From Paenibacillus terrae (GTDB taxonomy: Bacteria > Bacillota > Bacilli > Paenibacillales > Paenibacillaceae): a DNA stretch of 64,000 nt. The stretch covers positions 1-64,000 of the forward strand of contig NZ_JTHP01000005.1 of assembly GCF_000943545.1 (NCBI RefSeq). Reading direction: 5' to 3'. The notes beneath the pieces were generated by a model. It had not been told where the DNA came from and ran no database searches. It saw only the letters and a program-made list of their open reading frames with translations. A program made the position numbers and the translations under genes. Shown piece by piece: positions 16,741 to 27,194 of this stretch (position 1 is the first letter of the stretch; each line of letters starts with the position of its first letter).

Positions 16741-18039
16741 CTACTTGACCGCCTTGGATATGATCTGATTCAGCTTCTCAATCGTTGCCTCAGCATCCTG
16801 CTTGCCGAGGAACATCAGGTCAATCGTCTCCGTGATATCCGAATTTAATCCCGGTACCTGAGCGTCATAAGCCATTGCGGAGCCGTGGGCATGCCCCTTG
16901 TCGCGTCCTTCGGTCAAATAGCTTGAATGTTCAATCATCGCCTTTTTCATAATGCTCTCATCTGCGGCGGCAAGCGTACCCATGGCATTCCCACCTTCAA
17001 CCAGTCGCACCTCCTGCCCCTTCACCGAGACGTAGAATGCCGCCAGCTTCATGGCCTCTTGCAGATGCGGACTGTTTTTGTTCACGGCTACGTAAGCAAG
17101 CGGAATGGCGACAGGTTCATTTTTGCCTGTATTGGAAGGCCAGTAAATATAATCAAAGTCGAGACTTTTATTTTGACTGAACAAGGGCTCCAGCCATCTT
17201 CCGGCCGCCAGCATACCGACCTGGTTGGACATAAACATTGCGTCAGCCCCTTGCCCCTTGGGAAGTGAGCCGAGATATACCGCATTTCCCTTGTTCACCA
17301 TATCGTACATGAAGCCAAAGGCTTCCTTACCCTTTTCATTGTGGTCCAGCACATACTTGCCTTGTTCATCAAAAATCCGTCCGCCATTCGACCACACCCA
17401 TGAATACCAGTGAGCCCACCAGTTTTCTGCGATATAGCCCTGTTTTCCGGCAGCTTTCAGCTTCGATGTGACTTCCTCAAAGGCGTCCCAGTTCCATTTG
17501 CCCTCGTCATAATATTCCTGCGGTGTCTTCACACTGGCATCCTTAAAGACCTTTTTGTTGTAATACATCACCATCGGATTCGAGTCAGGAGTGACCCCGT
17601 AAATTTCCCCATCGCGTTTGGCTGGACCCCACAATCCCTCCGGAAAATCTTCGGCCTTCACATCACTGGCATCACTTTTTAAAAATTCACCCAACGGCTG
17701 CACCTGCTTCGCTCCAATCAAACGCGCAATGGTCGGCTCATACGAATAAAACACGTCCGGCCCGCGGCTTCCCTGAAGCTGTGTCAGCAGCTTTTGCTCA
17801 TATTGGTCTCCCGGTACAGGCACCAGCTTAACCTCAATATTCGGGTTTTCCTTCTCAAATGCATCCAGTGCCCGCTGGTACACCTTCACCTCCGCAGGAT
17901 TCCCCCAGACTTGCATGGTCAGCCGGACTTTTTTCCCTTCCGTGTTTTCCAGCTTGGGAGAGGTACTGCATGCTGCTGCAAGTAAAAACAGAACGCTGAG
18001 AAAAAAACCAATTTTTATCCAGCTCATGTAATTGTCCAT
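16741..18039 (-). CDS. Sugar ABC transporter substrate-binding lipoprotein
   Basis: A 432-residue extracellular solute-binding protein of family 1. The N-terminal signal ends in the lipobox LLAAACS and the mature part has TMQVWGNPAEVKVYQRALDAFEKENPNI, typical of the family. The ATG at 18039 follows GGAGG. It is the first gene of the importer unit, and a cre-like site lies about 50 bases upstream, so catabolite repression by CcpA is likely. The ligand is unknown; the neighbouring dehydrogenase suggests a sugar or polyol. Confidence 0.93.
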   Translation of the reverse strand: MDNYMSWIKIGFFLSVLFLLAAACSTSPKLENTEGKKVRLTMQVWGNPAEVKVYQRALDAFEKENPNIEVKLVPVPGDQYEQKLLTQLQGSRGPDVFYSYEPTIARLIGAKQVQPLGEFLKSDASDVKAEDFPEGLWGPAKRDGEIYGVTPDSNPMVMYYNKKVFKDASVKTPQEYYDEGKWNWDAFEEVTSKLKAAGKQGYIAENWWAHWYSWVWSNGGRIFDEQGKYVLDHNEKGKEAFGFMYDMVNKGNAVYLGSLPKGQGADAMFMSNQVGMLAAGRWLEPLFSQNKSLDFDYIYWPSNTGKNEPVAIPLAYVAVNKNSPHLQEAMKLAAFYVSVKGQEVRLVEGGNAMGTLAAADESIMKKAMIEHSSYLTEGRDKGHAHGSAMAYDAQVPGLNSDITETIDLMFLGKQDAEATIEKLNQIISKAVK

Positions 18040-18085
18040 CTTAACCGCCTCCTGTAGCTTCGCATGGTTGTATGTCATTATTTTA

Positions 18086-18099
18086 TTAAAGCGCTTACA
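18086..18099 (-). promoter_or_regulatory. cre-like site (CcpA)
   Basis: On the minus strand TGTAAGCGCTTTAA matches the catabolite-responsive element core (TGNAANCGNT) and lies upstream of the sugar-binding lipoprotein gene. Confidence 0.6.
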
Positions 18100-18220
18100 A
18101 AAACTTTCCCTATCATCATATGTAGGAGAAGGGAACACGATATCACCATTCTCATTTTTTATATAAATTTTTTTCTTCCCGACGAGATATATGTATGTAA
18201 AATGTGGTGCAAAACGAACA

Positions 18221-18247
18221 AGGCAGCCCTTGGATCAAGGCTGCCTT
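18221..18247 (-). terminator. Hairpin after ppdK, probable terminator
   Basis: AGGCAGCCCTTG pairs imperfectly with CAAGGCTGCCTT about 35 bases past the ppdK stop. The following tract on the minus strand is only moderately T-rich, so termination is likely but not certain. Confidence 0.6.
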
Positions 18248-18282
18248 AAATGTGTTATTGAAATTGTAGAGACTACTTTCAG

Positions 18283-20955
18283 CTACATAACGGACAACGC
18301 TCCCTCAGGCTGCTCCGCTCTGACAAGCAAAGCTGCTTGGGCCGCGGCAATGCGGGCAAATGGCACCCGGTACGGTGAGCAACTGACATAGTCCAGTCCG
18401 CTGCGGTGACAAAAGAGAATAGACTCACTATCCCCGCCATGCTCACCACAGATACCTGTCTCCAGAAAAGGCTTTTTCTCCTTACCCTTGATAACAGCCC
18501 ATTCGATCAATTTGCCTACGCCATCCTGATCCAACACCTGAAAGGGATTCGTTTCCAGAATATTCTTCTCCATATAGGAGCCGAGGAATTTACCTTCGGC
18601 ATCATCCCGACTGTAACCAAAGGTCATTTGTGTCAGATCATTGGTTCCAAAGGAGAAAAAGTCGGCGTACTGTGCCACGCTGTCTGCAAGCAGGGCGGCT
18701 CTTGGAACCTCAATCATGGTGCCCACCCGATACTTGAACCACTTGAATTCCTCGCTAAGCACCTGAGCTGCCACCTCATCGACCAGTTCTCTCATCTGCT
18801 TGAGTTCATTCGAATGACCGACCAGCGGAATCATAATCCCTGGTCTCACATCCACGCCCCTGCGCAGTGCTGCTTCCGCGGCCTTAAAGATCGCTTCAAC
18901 CTGCATATCGTATATCTCCGGAAACAGAATGCCCAGCCGAACACCGCGCAATCCCAGCATAGGGTTAATCTCACGCAGGTCGTGCACCTTGGAGATGGTT
19001 CTTTTAAGACGTTGAAGCTCCTCCACATGGCCGCCGGAAAGCTCAAGCTCCCGCTGTTGCTCCTGAAGCTGCTCAAGGTTCGGCAGGAACTCATGTAATG
19101 GCGGGTCCAGCAGGCGAATCGTCATCGGTAAACCGTCCATCGCACTGAACATAGCCTCAAAGTCGGATTGTTGCATTTGGAGCAGACGATTCAAATGAAG
19201 AACCCGCTCCTCCTGATCCTCGGCCAAAATCATCGCCTGAACGATAGGCAGCCGTTGGCCCGAGAAAAACATATGCTCTGTCCGGCACAGCCCGATGCCC
19301 TCAGCTCCAAATTCCCGAGCTTTGGCGGCGTCGAGTGGCGTATCCGCATTGGTGTAGACCTTCAACGTCCGAATTTCATCCGCAATCTCCAGCAGCTTCA
19401 ACAGCTCCGGTGTAATGACTGGCTCGTTGAGCAACAAACTGCCTTGGTACACCTGCCCGGAGGTCGAATCGATCGAAATATTTTCCCCTTCCTGAAAGGT
19501 AAGGGTACCGATGCTGACGCTTCGACTGTCCAGATCAATCCTCAGCGTGTCACAGCCGCAAATGCAGGGTTTACCCATGCCCCTTGCAACCACAGCAGCA
19601 TGGCTGGTCATCCCACCTCGACTTGTCAGCACGCCTTCGGCGGCAATGATCCCGTGAACATCATCGGGTGAGGTCTCCACACTGACCAGGATGACTTTCT
19701 GCCCGTCCTTCTTCCAGTTCTCTGCCGTATCGGCGTCGAATACAATGCGCCCACTCGCTGCGCCGGGTGAGGCAGGCAGACCTTGGGCAATCGCAACCAG
19801 CGGTGTGGAAACATCAATGGAGCGATGCAGCAGTTGATCCATGTGGGACGGCTCAATCCGTTGGATAGCCTCTTCTTTGCTGATAATCCCTTCCTCCACC
19901 AGATCCACAGCTATTTTCACAGCCGCCTGCGCCGTTCTTTTGCCGCTGCGCGTCTGTAACAGATACAGATTTCCTTTTTCAATCGTGAATTCGATATCCT
20001 GCATATCCCGATAATGACGCTCTAACAAGGAAGCCAGCTCTTCCAGACGACCATAGACTAGCGGCTGCTCTTCCAAAAGTTGAGGAATAGGGTTAGGCGT
20101 TCTTATTCCTGCCACGACGTCCTCTCCCTGAGCATTTACCATGTACTCGCCATACAGTTCATTCATACCTGTGGAGGGATTGCGGGTGAAGAGCACCCCG
20201 GTTCCACTTTCGTTGCCGAGATTGCCAAATACCATGGCCTGAATGTTCACTGCTGTTCCTTGTTCATCTGGAATACCGTAAGCCTTCCTGTAAACCTTGG
20301 CACGCATATTGTTCCAGCTGCGAAATACAGCCTCTACCGCCATTTGCAATTGCTGATACACATCCTGTGGAAACGGCTGTCCGTTCTGCTCTGCGACAAG
20401 ATCTTTATAATGTCCGATCAGTTCCTTCCATTCTTCCGCGCTAACCTCCTGGTCACTGCTACGCCCATGGGTCTGCTTGCTCTGCTCCTGAAGCTGGTCA
20501 AAATGATTGGATTCGATACCCAGCACCACTTCGCCAAACATTTGAATAAATCTACGGTAACAATCATAGGCGAAGGTCTCATTTCCCGTCTGCTCTGCCA
20601 ATCCACGCACGGTTTCATCATTCAGACCCAGGTTCAGTATCGTATCCATCATACCGGGCATCGAGGTTACTGATCCTGAACGAACAGATACCAGCAAAGG
20701 CCGCTCCGTATCTCCGAATATAGCCGACTGGGCTTCCTCAACGTCGTGCAGGGCAATGACGATTTCTCCCAACAAACCCTCCGGGAGCTTGCCGCCGGAA
20801 GTAAAGTAGGCTCGGCACGCCTCAGTGGTCACCGTAAAGCCGGGAGGGATTGGGAGACTCAGTGTCGTCATTTCCGCTAGATTGGCGCCTTTTCCTCCTA
20901 GTAGCGCTTTCATCCCCAACTTACCTTCGTTAAATGAGTACACTCTTTTCAGCAT
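18283..20955 (-). CDS. ppdK: Pyruvate, phosphate dikinase
   Basis: A protein of about 890 residues interconverting pyruvate, ATP and phosphate with phosphoenolpyruvate, AMP and pyrophosphate. The N-terminal ATP-grasp domain begins VYSFNEGKLGMKALLGGKGANL. The swivelling phosphohistidine lies in GGMTSHAAVVARGMGKP with H452, close to the His455 of the Clostridium symbiosum enzyme, and the C-terminal PEP-binding barrel ends with ETGICGEHGGD. The ATG at 20955 is chosen for its distance from GGAGGG; two in-frame ATGs lie just upstream. It stands alone between hairpins; no regulatory kinase gene is nearby. Confidence 0.95.
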   Translation of the reverse strand: MLKRVYSFNEGKLGMKALLGGKGANLAEMTTLSLPIPPGFTVTTEACRAYFTSGGKLPEGLLGEIVIALHDVEEAQSAIFGDTERPLLVSVRSGSVTSMPGMMDTILNLGLNDETVRGLAEQTGNETFAYDCYRRFIQMFGEVVLGIESNHFDQLQEQSKQTHGRSSDQEVSAEEWKELIGHYKDLVAEQNGQPFPQDVYQQLQMAVEAVFRSWNNMRAKVYRKAYGIPDEQGTAVNIQAMVFGNLGNESGTGVLFTRNPSTGMNELYGEYMVNAQGEDVVAGIRTPNPIPQLLEEQPLVYGRLEELASLLERHYRDMQDIEFTIEKGNLYLLQTRSGKRTAQAAVKIAVDLVEEGIISKEEAIQRIEPSHMDQLLHRSIDVSTPLVAIAQGLPASPGAASGRIVFDADTAENWKKDGQKVILVSVETSPDDVHGIIAAEGVLTSRGGMTSHAAVVARGMGKPCICGCDTLRIDLDSRSVSIGTLTFQEGENISIDSTSGQVYQGSLLLNEPVITPELLKLLEIADEIRTLKVYTNADTPLDAAKAREFGAEGIGLCRTEHMFFSGQRLPIVQAMILAEDQEERVLHLNRLLQMQQSDFEAMFSAMDGLPMTIRLLDPPLHEFLPNLEQLQEQQRELELSGGHVEELQRLKRTISKVHDLREINPMLGLRGVRLGILFPEIYDMQVEAIFKAAEAALRRGVDVRPGIMIPLVGHSNELKQMRELVDEVAAQVLSEEFKWFKYRVGTMIEVPRAALLADSVAQYADFFSFGTNDLTQMTFGYSRDDAEGKFLGSYMEKNILETNPFQVLDQDGVGKLIEWAVIKGKEKKPFLETGICGEHGGDSESILFCHRSGLDYVSCSPYRVPFARIAAAQAALLVRAEQPEGALSVM

Positions 20956-21140
20956 TGAATTCATTCCCTCCACTTATCGAGATACATGCCTGAAATGATC
21001 TATAGGTTTACTTAAAGTTGTAACACAAAGTAAGTGGTTATTTCAATATATAATACGTAATATATATTTATTATATTTGTTTATGACGTTTTAAATAGCG
21101 ATAAACCTCATTTATAAAACACTTTAATTCGTGGTTAGCC

Positions 21141-21175
21141 GTATGTTGGGATAGAGTGATTCTATCCCAACATAC
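21141..21175. repeat. Perfect 15-bp inverted repeat upstream of ppdK
   Basis: GTATGTTGGGATAGA and TCTATCCCAACATAC flank the loop GTGAT. Neither strand has a following T-run, so it is not a simple terminator. It lies about 190 bases upstream of ppdK. Confidence 0.9.
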
Positions 21176-21210
21176 CTGTCCATCCTGCAACTCAGGACGG
21201 GTTCCAAAAA

Positions 21211-21240
21211 ACAAAAAAAACGTCTGTTTGTACAGACGTC
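21211..21240 (-). terminator. Terminator of the acetyltransferase gene
   Basis: On the minus strand GACGTCTGT and ACAGACG pair and are followed by a run of eight T residues. Confidence 0.88.
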
Positions 21241-21267
21241 CCTTTGCTCAGCTCAGATTTTATTTTT

Positions 21268-21825
21268 CTACATCTCTGTTAGCATCTTTTCAAAAACATT
21301 ATAGCCGTTCGTTTCGCCTATATACGTATAACCGCATTGTCTGTAAAACTCGCTAAGTTTGTCATTTCCCGCAATACAGTCTAAACGGATTCGATCCTTG
21401 CCTGTGAAGTGGATGCCTTGTTCAATCCATTGCATCAGCTCACGGCCTAGCCCCTTCCCGGTGCTATCGCGATCTACAACCAAACGATGCAGGTATACTG
21501 CCGTTCCCGGCTCGGAATCCGCTTCATTTAATCCCCACAACTTACGATCCCATGCACTGGGCTGCTGTTGTAGAATCATGGAGCCTGCCAAAGAATGCCC
21601 CTCTGACTTTCGGAAAATGATCACTTCTCCGCGCGAAATAGCGCCTCCCAGATTATGATCATCCTTCCCTTTCAATAACTTGCCCCATTGAGTGGAACCC
21701 TTGCTGTGCAGCCATCTGGCAGTCTGTAAAATTAACTCGTGAACTTGAGCCTGATCCTCTGCGCCTGCCTGAAAAGCCATTAATCCTGGTTTGACGGATG
21801 ATTCAACAATAGTCATTGATGTCAT
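21268..21825 (-). CDS. GNAT-family N-acetyltransferase
   Basis: A 185-residue acetyl-CoA-dependent acetyltransferase. The core motif VYLHRLVVDRDSTGKGLGRELMQWIEQ carries the Q/RxxGxG/A-type acetyl-CoA loop, and RLDCIAGNDKLSEFYRQCGY is the usual C-terminal part of the fold. The ATG at 21825 is chosen by the AGGTGC site and family length; the frame extends upstream to 21948 without one. The acceptor is unknown. Confidence 0.87.
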   Translation of the reverse strand: MTSMTIVESSVKPGLMAFQAGAEDQAQVHELILQTARWLHSKGSTQWGKLLKGKDDHNLGGAISRGEVIIFRKSEGHSLAGSMILQQQPSAWDRKLWGLNEADSEPGTAVYLHRLVVDRDSTGKGLGRELMQWIEQGIHFTGKDRIRLDCIAGNDKLSEFYRQCGYTYIGETNGYNVFEKMLTEM

Positions 21826-21944
21826 GCTGCACCTCAACTCTCTGATTTTCCTTATGTATAAAATATAGCATAAAAAAAGAGCGTCTGATGATCTAGCAGA
21901 GCACCTATGATAAAAGTCCAGTGATCTGGAAAAAGTTTTCTCGT

Positions 21945-22979
21945 TCAAAATCTACTGCTTTCAAGCAGAGAGCTTCTTTTCCATTCTATCCACACCATAA
22001 AGATCAAAAAGGGTATGCCGATACAGGCCAGCACCGGGGTTACGGGAAACCCAACCGGCTCGTTAATTTTAGCGGAAATGACTTTGGCCAGCATTAACAG
22101 ACCTCCCCCCCAAAAGACGGAGCCCAAAATGAGAAGCCGTGGACGGTTTCCTATCATACAACGCATGAAATAAGGCACAATAAGTCCTATATATCCGATG
22201 GTACCACATGCCCACACGGTAACGGCGGTCAACACAATCGCGAAGGGAATGTATAAAGGACTAAGCTGCTTGGGGAATGCAAAGACAGAGCCCGCAACGA
22301 GAATTGTAAGCACTGCAAGCCAAAACGTGAATGATCCTTCTCTTATTCCCCACCCTCCCTGAGAGATTGCCCACTCTTGCTGATTTTCTCCAAGTAGCAT
22401 AATAACTCCCGACGCTGAACGAAGGACAACATCAATAATGAAACCAATCATGAATAAATGAATCCCCGCAGACCGTCCTCGAATGAAACGGATTTTATTC
22501 AATGTAAATACAATGAATCCCCCAAACACCGCTCCTGCAATACAAAGAGCCATACTACCAAAAGAGTCCATGTCCATCCCAAGTAAAAGGACAACACATA
22601 GCCCTACCATTGCCCCAGGCATAAGTCCGGTTAAGGTTGGTGATGCAAACCGATTAGCTGTTCGTAATTGTAAAAGAGTTCCTGAAACGGCCAGACATCC
22701 TCCAAGCAACAACATATCCAATGCAAATGGCATACGAATATGGTATACAACTTCCACAAATGTGGGATTGGGATTTGAAGAAAAAAACACTTCCAATATC
22801 TCTGCATAGCTGATAGGAAATATACCTGTGATTAGCGACAGAAACAAACCAAGGATCAATAAAGCAAATCCTGTAACCAAGGTCAAAACAATTCTTAGTG
22901 GACGTGGTGGAGCTGCATTCGGTTCGCCAGCAATCGTCCCACCTCCACATTCACCCACATGTATTTCTTGTTCACTCAT
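21945..22979 (-). CDS. FecCD-type ABC permease, orphan
   Basis: A protein of about 344 residues with many membrane segments and signatures of iron-siderophore or cobalamin permeases (YHIRMPFALDMLLLGGCLAVSGTLLQ, then FASPTLTGLMPGA, and GTIGYIGLIVPYFMR near the C-terminus). No binding protein or ATPase gene adjoins it, so it must use partners encoded elsewhere or be a relic. The start is uncertain: ATG 22979 has an AAAGGGGA site 13 bases away, while ATG 23006 has no clear site. It is divergent from the Lon-like protease gene. Confidence 0.75.
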   Translation of the reverse strand: MSEQEIHVGECGGGTIAGEPNAAPPRPLRIVLTLVTGFALLILGLFLSLITGIFPISYAEILEVFFSSNPNPTFVEVVYHIRMPFALDMLLLGGCLAVSGTLLQLRTANRFASPTLTGLMPGAMVGLCVVLLLGMDMDSFGSMALCIAGAVFGGFIVFTLNKIRFIRGRSAGIHLFMIGFIIDVVLRSASGVIMLLGENQQEWAISQGGWGIREGSFTFWLAVLTILVAGSVFAFPKQLSPLYIPFAIVLTAVTVWACGTIGYIGLIVPYFMRCMIGNRPRLLILGSVFWGGGLLMLAKVISAKINEPVGFPVTPVLACIGIPFLIFMVWIEWKRSSLLESSRF

Positions 22980-23097
22980 CAGATTTAAAAGATCCCCTTT
23001 CCTCATTTACCATAAAATACGAATACTACTATACTCTTATCGGTCATTTATGGTGAAAAATGTAACCTTTCTAATCATATCAACCGATGATATCCGT

Positions 23098-23973
23098 ATG
23101 AGAAATGATAGAAAGGTTGTGAATGAGGTGCCAAGCCGTAATCCATATCTCCTCAAAAGGATATTTGGCATAAACAAAGAACGTATACTCATCTTCGCGC
23201 TGCTGCTGATCCCGGCTATCGCTGCCTTTATTGGAACACGGCCTATGCCTACACAGTATATTTTGCAGGGAGAAATGCATCCGGTCAAAGATCTTGGCGT
23301 TCAGGGAAGCGTGTTTTTTGCGTCTGTTCAAACGGGTATTGCTAACAATCTTCTGGAGCGTTGGAATGTATATTCCAATGAAAATGTATCTGGGGGAGAG
23401 ATTAAATTTGAACCCCTTGCCCCTGATGAAGTGGACTCTTATTTGAAGGACCTCACAGAGACGGACACGCTAAAATATTCTGCCATGCAAGCCGTACATG
23501 CAGCGACGGAATTAAGCGTAGACAGCGACACAGCTGGGGCTACGGCGACTTTCTCGAATCTTAGCAAATTGGAGGATGCTCGCTATGCAGAGCTATTGAC
23601 TCATTTGCAGGATCTTTCGGGAAATTCCTTGGGTCTGATGACAGGTATCGGGCTGTATGAGGAAGCCAAAAACATCGACTTCTCAGATGGCGGACGTCAC
23701 AAAATCGCAGGCTCTGGCACGATGGAAGAATACGGAGATATCGGATCGGTCGGTGGGCTGGAGCAAAAGCTGCTGGGAGCCGAGGCCGCAAAGGTTGATC
23801 TATTTTTCGTACCGGCAGATTATGAATGGTACGGTGAGGAAGGCAACGAAGCAGAAGCTGCCCGAGTTCAAAAGGAGCATGGACTCAAGCTGCGCATTAT
23901 CCCCGTTGAAACACTGGAGGATGCTATCGTGTATTTGAAGCAACTAGACTGGGAGGAAGTACATCTTGAATGA
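23098..23973 (+). CDS. Membrane-anchored Lon-like (S16) protease
   Basis: A 291-residue protein with one N-terminal membrane segment (ERILIFALLLIPAIAAFIG) and an outward or matrix-facing C-terminal domain resembling the Lon proteolytic domain. The Ser-Lys dyad appears intact: S177 in DLSGNSLGLM, where Lon has GPSAG, and K224 in GGLEQKLLGA. The spacing of 47 residues is near that of Lon. Unlike YlbL it has no evident PDZ domain. The start is uncertain between ATG 23098 and GTG 23128, which has a better-spaced GAAAGG. The next gene overlaps it by eight bases, so the two probably act together. The substrate is unknown. Confidence 0.7.
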   Translation: MRNDRKVVNEVPSRNPYLLKRIFGINKERILIFALLLIPAIAAFIGTRPMPTQYILQGEMHPVKDLGVQGSVFFASVQTGIANNLLERWNVYSNENVSGGEIKFEPLAPDEVDSYLKDLTETDTLKYSAMQAVHAATELSVDSDTAGATATFSNLSKLEDARYAELLTHLQDLSGNSLGLMTGIGLYEEAKNIDFSDGGRHKIAGSGTMEEYGDIGSVGGLEQKLLGAEAAKVDLFFVPADYEWYGEEGNEAEAARVQKEHGLKLRIIPVETLEDAIVYLKQLDWEEVHLE

Positions 23974-24580
23974 TTCAGATTCCAAAGCATTCCCATCAAA
24001 GACAGCTGGCAGCGTACATCAAGCCCTGCTAGCGGTGGGCACTATAGGCGAATTTCTCATCCTTATTTTTACGTTAGTGTATATTTACGCAAATGATTTT
24101 TATTACGATCATCTATACGAGCTGGAGCAAAAATTTACAGTTTTTAGCTTTGTTCTGTACTACATGTGTTTTGTAACCTATCTGATCTGGCTAGTTCAAG
24201 TACATAAAGCCATCCGGCAAAAGCATTCCGATTATCCGATTCGTACCGTTGGAGCTATGGCTCGCATGATTCCTTTTATTAACTTGTGGGGATTCTCCAA
24301 TACATTCACCCATATTTATAGGTACTTTGCGCTCCACCCCGAATTGGAGCGCAAAGCTCGTTATATTCAAAAGATGATTGTTCCGCTATATTTTGTCTGG
24401 TTTGGTGAAGGGATTATTAACCGAATTCTTATCCGACATTTTTCCCATATGGAATCGATGTCCATGTTGTTAGGAGCCATTATGCAAACTTCCAGAATGG
24501 CCTTCTTTTACTGCATGACACGGGTCATTCACAATAGTCTGGTCATGCTGTATAAAAAAGATGAAGAAGGATTGCATTAA
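23966..24580 (+). CDS. Polytopic membrane protein, unknown
   Basis: A 204-residue protein with about five membrane segments (ALLAVGTIGEFLILIFTLVYIYA, FVLYYMCFVTYLIWLV and others), reminiscent of DUF4328-type proteins but not firmly assigned. It starts at a TTG that overlaps the stop of the Lon-like protease gene by eight bases, with GGGAGGA upstream inside that gene, so translation is coupled. A terminator follows at once. Confidence 0.75.
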   Translation: MNDSDSKAFPSKTAGSVHQALLAVGTIGEFLILIFTLVYIYANDFYYDHLYELEQKFTVFSFVLYYMCFVTYLIWLVQVHKAIRQKHSDYPIRTVGAMARMIPFINLWGFSNTFTHIYRYFALHPELERKARYIQKMIVPLYFVWFGEGIINRILIRHFSHMESMSMLLGAIMQTSRMAFFYCMTRVIHNSLVMLYKKDEEGLH

Positions 24581-24613
24581 AAAAACGAGCTGGCCTCCCC
24601 GGTCAGCTCGTTT
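24580..24613. terminator. Terminator
   Basis: AAAAAACGAGCTG pairs with CAGCTCGTTT. It ends the protease-membrane protein unit and may also serve the converging gene at 24633. Confidence 0.85.
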
Positions 24614-24632
24614 CAATTTCCATACCCAGGAT

Positions 24633-25088
24633 TTAATTCGCCTGTGAAGCAGGCACAATTCGGTACAATCCCGCAGCATCTCCAGTCGCGGGCCGATCTT
24701 CCTGTATCGACCAGCCGAATGACAGCACCTGCTCCAGCCGAGCATACTCAACCTTCGTCAGCTCGGATGTAACGGCTTCGCTTCCTTCCTCCAGTGACAG
24801 CTCAGGCTCTCGCCCAAACGCAGCGGCAATCCATGAACGGATTCCCCGTATCGTGTTGTACTTGATCTGATATCCGTCCGTTACCGCGCTGACAAACACC
24901 TCCGGCTCTTTGGTCGCCAGCCCGGTGGCAAGCTCCGCATAATCAAAATCGGACTGTCCGTCCGACGGCAGTTCATTGTGCTGCACCCGACGGATTAGCT
25001 CCTCATCAGACCAGCCTAATGCGCGTAAAGATTCCAGCATGAGCGCGTCCCATTGGGAAATACGTACTCTTTTCGTCGATTCAGTCAT
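24633..25088 (-). CDS. Hypothetical cytoplasmic protein
   Basis: A 151-residue acidic soluble protein without signal or membrane segment. The first half has helix-turn-helix-like spacing (LESLRALGWSDEELIRRVQHNE), but I assign no family. The ATG has a strong AGGAGG site. It lies about 50 bases downstream of the OppF gene on the same strand and may be co-transcribed with the peptide importer. Confidence 0.75.
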   Translation of the reverse strand: MTESTKRVRISQWDALMLESLRALGWSDEELIRRVQHNELPSDGQSDFDYAELATGLATKEPEVFVSAVTDGYQIKYNTIRGIRSWIAAAFGREPELSLEEGSEAVTSELTKVEYARLEQVLSFGWSIQEDRPATGDAAGLYRIVPASQAN

Positions 25089-25136
25089 CGTTTTGTGCCT
25101 CCTTATTGATCACGTACATCGTACACCAACCTTAAC

Positions 25137-26099
25137 CTAACGGTTAACCGGGTACGCTACATAATGGCCAGGACTGATTTCACGCAGCTCAGCGGCACTC
25201 TCACCGTCCTTGTCCCATGCCAAAGAACCGTCTGGTTGGGCGAAGCCCGCCCCAAAACCGTCCCGCTCTCCAGCTGCTCTCGGATCAGGCACAGGGATAG
25301 AGGACAGCAGCGCCTGTGTATACGGATGGGCTGGCTGCTCATACAGCTCATCCGCGTCGGCTACCTCCACCAATCTTCCATGATACATCACACCAATCCG
25401 GTCTGAAATATGCCGCACCATCGACAAGTCATGGGCGATGAACAGATACGTCAGCCCGAATTCCTGCTGGAGATCCTCCAGCGTGTTAATGACCTGTGCC
25501 TGAATAGACACGTCCAGCGCCGAAATCGGTTCGTCGCAGACGATAAACTCCGGTTTCACGGATAAAGCACGCGCGATAGAAATCCGCTGGCGTTGTCCGC
25601 CGCTGAATTCATGGGAGTAGCGGTACAAGTGCTCCCGCTTCAGTCCGACCTTTTCAAGTAAAGCCACGACGGCATCCTTACGCTCACTGCCCTGATGCAA
25701 TCTGTGAATATCCATCGGCTCGCCAATCAGGTCGAGCACGTTCATACCCGGGTTAAGCGAGGAATACGGGTCCTGAAAAATGCTCTGAATGCGCCGACGC
25801 AGCGGCTTGAGCTGCTTATCGTTCAGTTTGGAAATATCCTGACCGTCAAAGCGCACCGTCCCTTCCGTATAATCGTATAACCGCGTCAGGCAGCGTCCAA
25901 CCGTCGATTTACCGCTGCCCGACTCGCCGACCAGTCCGAACGTCTCACCACGCTTGATCTGGAAGCTCACGCCGTCAACCGCCTTGAGTACCTCCGAGCT
26001 GCCCCCCAACAGATCCTTGGCTGTTACAAAATGCTTCTTAAGCTGGTGTACCTCCACCAAGGGCTGACTTTCGCCCATTGCATTGCTCACTTCACTCAC
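25137..26099 (-). CDS. Oligopeptide ABC transporter ATPase, OppF/DppF-type
   Basis: A 320-residue ATPase with Walker [10 protein letters not shown], the signature [17 protein letters not shown], Walker [13 protein letters not shown] and the C-terminal oligopeptide-transporter extension ([18 protein letters not shown]). GTG at 26099 follows GGAGGG by six bases. Its start almost abuts the stop of the OppD-type gene. It is the last transport gene of a five-gene importer. Confidence 0.94.
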   Translation of the reverse strand: MSEVSNAMGESQPLVEVHQLKKHFVTAKDLLGGSSEVLKAVDGVSFQIKRGETFGLVGESGSGKSTVGRCLTRLYDYTEGTVRFDGQDISKLNDKQLKPLRRRIQSIFQDPYSSLNPGMNVLDLIGEPMDIHRLHQGSERKDAVVALLEKVGLKREHLYRYSHEFSGGQRQRISIARALSVKPEFIVCDEPISALDVSIQAQVINTLEDLQQEFGLTYLFIAHDLSMVRHISDRIGVMYHGRLVEVADADELYEQPAHPYTQALLSSIPVPDPRAAGERDGFGAGFAQPDGSLAWDKDGESAAELREISPGHYVAYPVNR

Positions 26100-26100
26100 G

Positions 26101-27129
<1,029 letters not shown>

Positions 27130-27194
27130 TGTGTTGTCGCTCCTTTCTGTCGCTCCTGGAGCCATTGGTAATGGTTCTTGTAGCTGGTTGCGAA

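Larger units (their letters stand above)
20956..21267 (-). other. ppdK upstream region
   Basis: No gene is seen. The part next to ppdK is very AT-rich and should hold its promoter. It also contains a perfect 15-bp hairpin at 21141-21175 and the acetyltransferase terminator at 21211-21240. Confidence 0.7.

Noticed and set aside
21141-21175. Hairpin as a terminator of the acetyltransferase gene
   Set aside because: That gene already has a strong terminator at 21211-21240, and this hairpin lacks a T-run on either strand.
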